The translations under genes were made by a program, and so were the position numbers. DNA of 64,000 nt from JAEXZL01 sp049943125 (GTDB taxonomy: Bacteria; Bacillota; Clostridia; Clostridiales; Clostridiaceae). Of the stretch, positions 60,221 through 64,000 are shown piece after piece; the stretch's first letter is position 1, and each line of letters opens with the position of its first letter. The notes beneath the pieces are model-generated. The model made no database searches. It worked only from the letters and a program-made list of their open reading frames with translations, and was not told the DNA's origin. The DNA lies in the NCBI RefSeq assembly GCF_049943125.1, contig NZ_CP188040.1, positions 1 through 64,000 on the forward strand. Direction: 5' to 3'.

Positions 60221-61849
60221 CTACCCCACTGGAGTCTTTATATCCTGATTATCTTCCTTCTCTATATCCTTATAGAGTTCCTTCAGCATTAGTGAGCCCT
60301 CCTCATCAAATACTAGCTCCTGGATTTCACTGCTCTTACATAGCACGTTAAAGTCATAAAATAAAGGCAAGAATATAACATTTTCTTCCACATAGCTTTT
60401 TAGAGAATTAATAATTATACTTCTATCCTGATTAGAGCCCTTGTTATACTCCTCAACTAATCTATTATATTTCTCATCCTTGAGGAGAACTGGATTATCT
60501 TTATTTCCAAAGGATAAATAATAAGCTTCTTCCTTAATGGCTTTTACAGGATATAAAACCATGCTATAATCCTCTCGCCTGCTTTCTGACGATAATCTAT
60601 CACTACTTACATAACTTATAGCAACCTTAACTCCTAAAAGCTCCTCTAAAGACCTTTCTATATAGCCTCCGATTCTTCTAGTTCTCTCAGTATCTAAGGA
60701 TAGAATATAAAGCTTATCTTTATCCTCCATGAGGGAAGCTTTAAAATACCCTTCTCCTATAAGCACCTGCCTTTTAGCATAGGATTTGTTAACTGTATTC
60801 TCCTGAGTGCCTGAAGCAAATATACTATCTCCTTCATAGGCCTTATCAGGATAAAAGGAATTACCATGAGAAAACATAGAAAACTCCAGACCTTCTAAGG
60901 AGTAAAAGGCCTGTGAGGAAGTGAGAATCTTTTCTATAGCCCTTCTGAAAGGAATGTCAGTGGTTTCCATATTAAATTGAATTCCATAGCTGCTTCCACT
61001 ATAGGTTTTAACCGCTGCTCCTTGGTTTTCTAGATAAGGAAGCTGGTTTAGAGGAGGATTTTGAAATATATCACATAAGCCCATATTAAAAGCTGTCAGT
61101 GCCTCCTCTCCTCCCTGGACTTGGGTTATTATTATGTCACTATTATCCCTGCTCTGTTTCTGATGGTAGTAAGGGCTTCTTGAAAGCCTTAGTGTATCAT
61201 CATCAAGCTTACTAACATAAAAAGCGCCTGTATAGCTTATAGATTTATAATTTTCAATTAAACTAGTCACTTTGTCTATAGGTCTAAGATAATACTCTGC
61301 CCCTGCTAAAGCTTCTAAAAACCCTTCGTCTTTATAATTCATACGAAAGATAAGTGTATCATCGTCGGGAGCTTTTATTGCTACCCCCTGAAAGGATGTA
61401 TTTTCCTTATGATAATCTAAAACACCATATACCATCTTCAACCCCTCAGCAAGCTTATCCTCTTGAGAGCTGTGAAGAAGCTCCTCAAAAAAATTTAAAA
61501 AGGTATCAGAGGTAATCCTTTCCCCAGTGTTATAACAAATATCCTTTCTTAAGGTAAAAGTATATTGAAGTCCATCATCGCTGATATCACAGGCTTCTGC
61601 GAGAACTGGAATGATATTACCCTTTTGATCCTTCCCTACTAACCCTTCAAATAGTCCTTTATATATATATGTATATTTTTCTTCGCCCTCTAAGGTAGAG
61701 GAAAAGCCTTGAGGGAGAGATTCTGTCATGTATATAATAGAACTATCCTCATTTGAAGTGAAACTTTGTTCTTCTTCCTTATAAATGCAAGCGGAGAATA
61801 ATATTGATAAAACAATTAACATAATAGTAAAGAATACTCTTTTATTCAT
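60221..61849 (-). CDS. Peptide/solute-binding lipoprotein (family 5)
   Basis: Extracellular binding protein of an ABC importer, or an orphan receptor. The 542-aa protein has a lipoprotein signal ending in L-F-S-A-C (Cys at about 21). The family 5 segment Y-T-F-T-L-R-K-D-I-C-Y-N-T-G-E-R-I-T (about 100-117) follows. The frame is open 14 codons further up; the ATG at 61849 is chosen because it starts M-N-K-R-V-F-F with GGGGGATG upstream. No permease or ATPase gene is adjacent, so it must pair with subunits encoded elsewhere, perhaps the opp operon in this window. Confidence 0.9.
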   Translation of the reverse strand: MNKRVFFTIMLIVLSILFSACIYKEEEQSFTSNEDSSIIYMTESLPQGFSSTLEGEEKYTYIYKGLFEGLVGKDQKGNIIPVLAEACDISDDGLQYTFTLRKDICYNTGERITSDTFLNFFEELLHSSQEDKLAEGLKMVYGVLDYHKENTSFQGVAIKAPDDDTLIFRMNYKDEGFLEALAGAEYYLRPIDKVTSLIENYKSISYTGAFYVSKLDDDTLRLSRSPYYHQKQSRDNSDIIITQVQGGEEALTAFNMGLCDIFQNPPLNQLPYLENQGAAVKTYSGSSYGIQFNMETTDIPFRRAIEKILTSSQAFYSLEGLEFSMFSHGNSFYPDKAYEGDSIFASGTQENTVNKSYAKRQVLIGEGYFKASLMEDKDKLYILSLDTERTRRIGGYIERSLEELLGVKVAISYVSSDRLSSESRREDYSMVLYPVKAIKEEAYYLSFGNKDNPVLLKDEKYNRLVEEYNKGSNQDRSIIINSLKSYVEENVIFLPLFYDFNVLCKSSEIQELVFDEEGSLMLKELYKDIEKEDNQDIKTPVG

Positions 61850-62017
61850 TTCATCATCCCCCTTCCTTAGTATATTTAAAAGTATTACCATATTAAACTA
61901 CACTTAATCAGGATAAAATAAGGGATTTAACATTTAACTCTTCACTTTTTTATTTCTGAATATTTAATAATATGCTATAATAAATTATTAATCTTTGTAT
62001 CTGCGGAGGTATAGCTA

Positions 62018-62272
<255 letters not shown>

Positions 62273-62279
62273 TATATTT

Positions 62280-62315
62280 AAAGGGTTAGGAGAAACATTT
62301 CTCCTAACCCTTTTT
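62280..62315. terminator. Bidirectional terminator before ligA end
   Basis: AAAGGGTTAGGAGAAA and TTTCTCCTAACCCTTTTT arms with a two-base loop. Perfect stem; serves the plus-strand small gene and the minus-strand ligA, which ends at 62320. Confidence 0.92.
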
Positions 62316-62319
62316 AAAG

Positions 62320-64000
62320 CTAATTAAGCATTGCTTCAAACTCTTCTTCATTTAGTATTTTAACACCTAAATCCAAGGCTTTTTGATATTTTGAACCAGC
62401 ATCCTCTCCCACAAGGACATAGTCAGTCTTTTTGCTGACACTGCCTGCTACCTTAGCTCCTAAGGACTCAAATTTTTCTTTGATGGAGGTCCTGGTATAA
62501 TTCTTAAGAGAACCTGTAACCACCACTGTCTTTCCTTCAAAGGGACTCTCTGAAACCTCTACCTCTTCAAAGGAAGGCTTCACTCCAAGCTCTAAGAGTT
62601 CATCTATTATCTTAAGAACCCTCTCCTCTTTAAAGAATTCAACAATACTTTCTGCTACGATATCCCCAATATCCTGTATAGCTACCAGCTCAGGGAAGGT
62701 AGCATCAATAACTCCTTGAAGAGTTTTAAAGGCTTTAGCCAGGTCGCCGGAAGTTTTAGCTCCAACATTAGGTATACCTAAGGCATATATAAAAGCATCA
62801 AGGCTGCAATTTTTGCTCTTCTCTATAGCATTTATAAGATTCGTTGACTTCTTTTCCTTAAACTTTTCCAGGGTTAAGAGCTCCTCCTTCTTAATCCTAT
62901 ATAAATCTGAAACAGATTTTATATCTAGCTTTTCGAAAAGCTGCTCAGCAGTCTTCTCGCTGAAGCCTTCTATGTTCATGGCAGAACGGCTGGCAAAGTG
63001 AACTATTGTCTTTACCATTTGAGGCTTGCAGGATAGTGTATTTTCGCAGAAATAGTGAGCTCCCTGAAGTACTATATGAGCACCACAGGCAGGACAGGTT
63101 TCTGGTGGAACTATCTCCTCAGTACCTTCTACAGAGTCCTCAGTAACTCCCATTATTTCAGGTATTACATCATTAGATCTCCTAACAAATACCTCAGAGC
63201 CTATCTTAACATTTTTTCTCTTAATATCCTCCATATTGTTTAAGGTTGCCCTCTTAACCGTAGCTCCAGCTAGGTCTACAGGTTCTAGGATAGCCGTAGG
63301 AGAAACTCTTCCGCTCCTGCCTACATTCCACTCTACCTCTAGAAGCTTTGTAGTTGCCTCCTGAGCCTCAAACTTAAAGGCTATGGCCCATCTTGGAAAC
63401 TTAACAGTATTCCCTAAAAGCTCTCTAGTCTTTATATCATTAATAGCCAGAACTACACCATCTATATCATAATTTAACTGAAAGCGAACCTCTTCTATAT
63501 AATTGATTTCCTTCTCTACTTCCTCTAGAGTTCTGCACACCATGAAATAATCATCTGTTGGAAAGCCCATTTCCCTAATGAAGGACATCATCTCCTCATA
63601 GGACTTATAAGGTTCACCCTCATTATAGCCTACATCATAAAAGAAGGCTGAGAGATTCCTTTTTGCTGTTTCCTTTATATTTAAATTCCTAAGAGCACCT
63701 GCTGCTCCATTTCTAAGATTTTTAAGGGGTACCAAAGCCTCACTATTATATTTCTCAAAGGCTTCACGGGTCATGATAGCCTCTCCATGAATTTCTATGG
63801 TGCTGTGATTATTAATTTTTAAAGGAATAGAATTTATTGTCTTTGCCTGAAGGGTTACATCCTCTCCCACGGCACCAGTGCCTCTGGTAGCTGCTTTTAT
63901 AAGAATTCCCTGTTCATCATAGGTTAGATTTATGGTAAGGCCATCAAATTTCTTTGTAAGGACATACTCCAGTGAAGGGAGCTTATCCTCATGAGTCAAG
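62320..64000 (-). CDS. ligA: NAD-dependent DNA ligase, 5' part beyond window
   Basis: Seals nicks in DNA using NAD+. The last ~560 codons are present of about 660; the gene runs off the window end. The catalytic Lys lies in K-K-F-D-G-L, where Phe replaces the more usual Leu/Ile. The nucleotidyl-transferase motifs continue (R-G-x-G-x-x-G-E-D-V-T). The OB domain, the zinc-finger Cys residues (C-P-A-C, then C-E-N and a last Cys), helix-hairpin-helix repeats and a C-terminal BRCT domain (T-V-V-V-T-G-S-L) complete it. The N-terminal NMN-binding Ia domain is outside the window. Confidence 0.95.
   Translation of the reverse strand, partial: LTHEDKLPSLEYVLTKKFDGLTINLTYDEQGILIKAATRGTGAVGEDVTLQAKTINSIPLKINNHSTIEIHGEAIMTREAFEKYNSEALVPLKNLRNGAAGALRNLNIKETAKRNLSAFFYDVGYNEGEPYKSYEEMMSFIREMGFPTDDYFMVCRTLEEVEKEINYIEEVRFQLNYDIDGVVLAINDIKTRELLGNTVKFPRWAIAFKFEAQEATTKLLEVEWNVGRSGRVSPTAILEPVDLAGATVKRATLNNMEDIKRKNVKIGSEVFVRRSNDVIPEIMGVTEDSVEGTEEIVPPETCPACGAHIVLQGAHYFCENTLSCKPQMVKTIVHFASRSAMNIEGFSEKTAEQLFEKLDIKSVSDLYRIKKEELLTLEKFKEKKSTNLINAIEKSKNCSLDAFIYALGIPNVGAKTSGDLAKAFKTLQGVIDATFPELVAIQDIGDIVAESIVEFFKEERVLKIIDELLELGVKPSFEEVEVSESPFEGKTVVVTGSLKNYTRTSIKEKFESLGAKVAGSVSKKTDYVLVGEDAGSKYQKALDLGVKILNEEEFEAMLN

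Overview
The window looks like chromosomal DNA of a spore-forming, low-GC member of the Firmicutes, most likely Clostridium cluster I or a close relative. The evidence is two rRNA operons with clostridial-type 16S sequence, AT-rich intergenic DNA, spore-coat genes (CotF type), strong AGGAGG ribosome binding sites, T-tailed hairpin terminators, a CIRCE heat-shock operator and a CodY-like box. No plasmid, prophage block, insertion sequence or CRISPR array is visible.

Layout. 1-5500: an rRNA operon on the minus strand (16S - tRNA-Ile - tRNA-Ala - 23S - 5S). 5700-7770: thyA-dfrA and a small spore-coat cluster. 8000-16000: an MFS carrier, a membrane-anchored phosphodiesterase, CIRCE-controlled htpG, a sodium-coupled transporter, an orphan holin-like gene and an amino-acid permease. 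16000-23600: an oligopeptide ABC transporter operon (oppA-B-C-D-F plus a small membrane protein). Its OppC carries an extracellular seven-repeat RCC1-like propeller and its OppF a ~210-residue helical insert. 24200-38100: a class B PBP, plsY, a MacB-like exporter, birA-bioY, a metallo-hydrolase, a CwlO-like/3D-domain cell-wall protein, a rhomboid protease, a pyruvate kinase lacking the C-terminal domain, a decayed gene fragment and an ArsR regulator with a palindromic operator. 38220-43800: a second rRNA operon with two tandem 5S genes and no spacer tRNAs. 43900-52100: a MATE-transporter relic, a membrane DnaJ-like protein, an iron-type alcohol dehydrogenase, a DUF6514-like gene, three acetyltransferases, an EamA exporter and small membrane or Pro/Glu-rich proteins. 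52180-54920: a minus-strand cluster of 25 tRNA genes plus one chimeric tRNA relic, built from repeated blocks. 54960-64000: rph-rdgB-yfcE, a hypothetical gene, a CotA-like multicopper oxidase, a solute-binding lipoprotein, a poly-Asn microsatellite protein and the 3' part of ligA.

How it fits together. Much of the window is translation machinery (two rRNA operons and 27 tRNAs), and three of these stable-RNA units share a GTCGC element placed where transcription should start. The Opp operon is the most unusual coding system: two of its core subunits have large non-standard domains, one on each face of the membrane. The tRNA cluster records repeated block duplication and a His/Lys fusion that deleted a tRNA-Gln.

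Limits. Domain assignments come from motif recognition in the translated sequence. No database search, structure prediction or folding program was run. rRNA ends are approximate.
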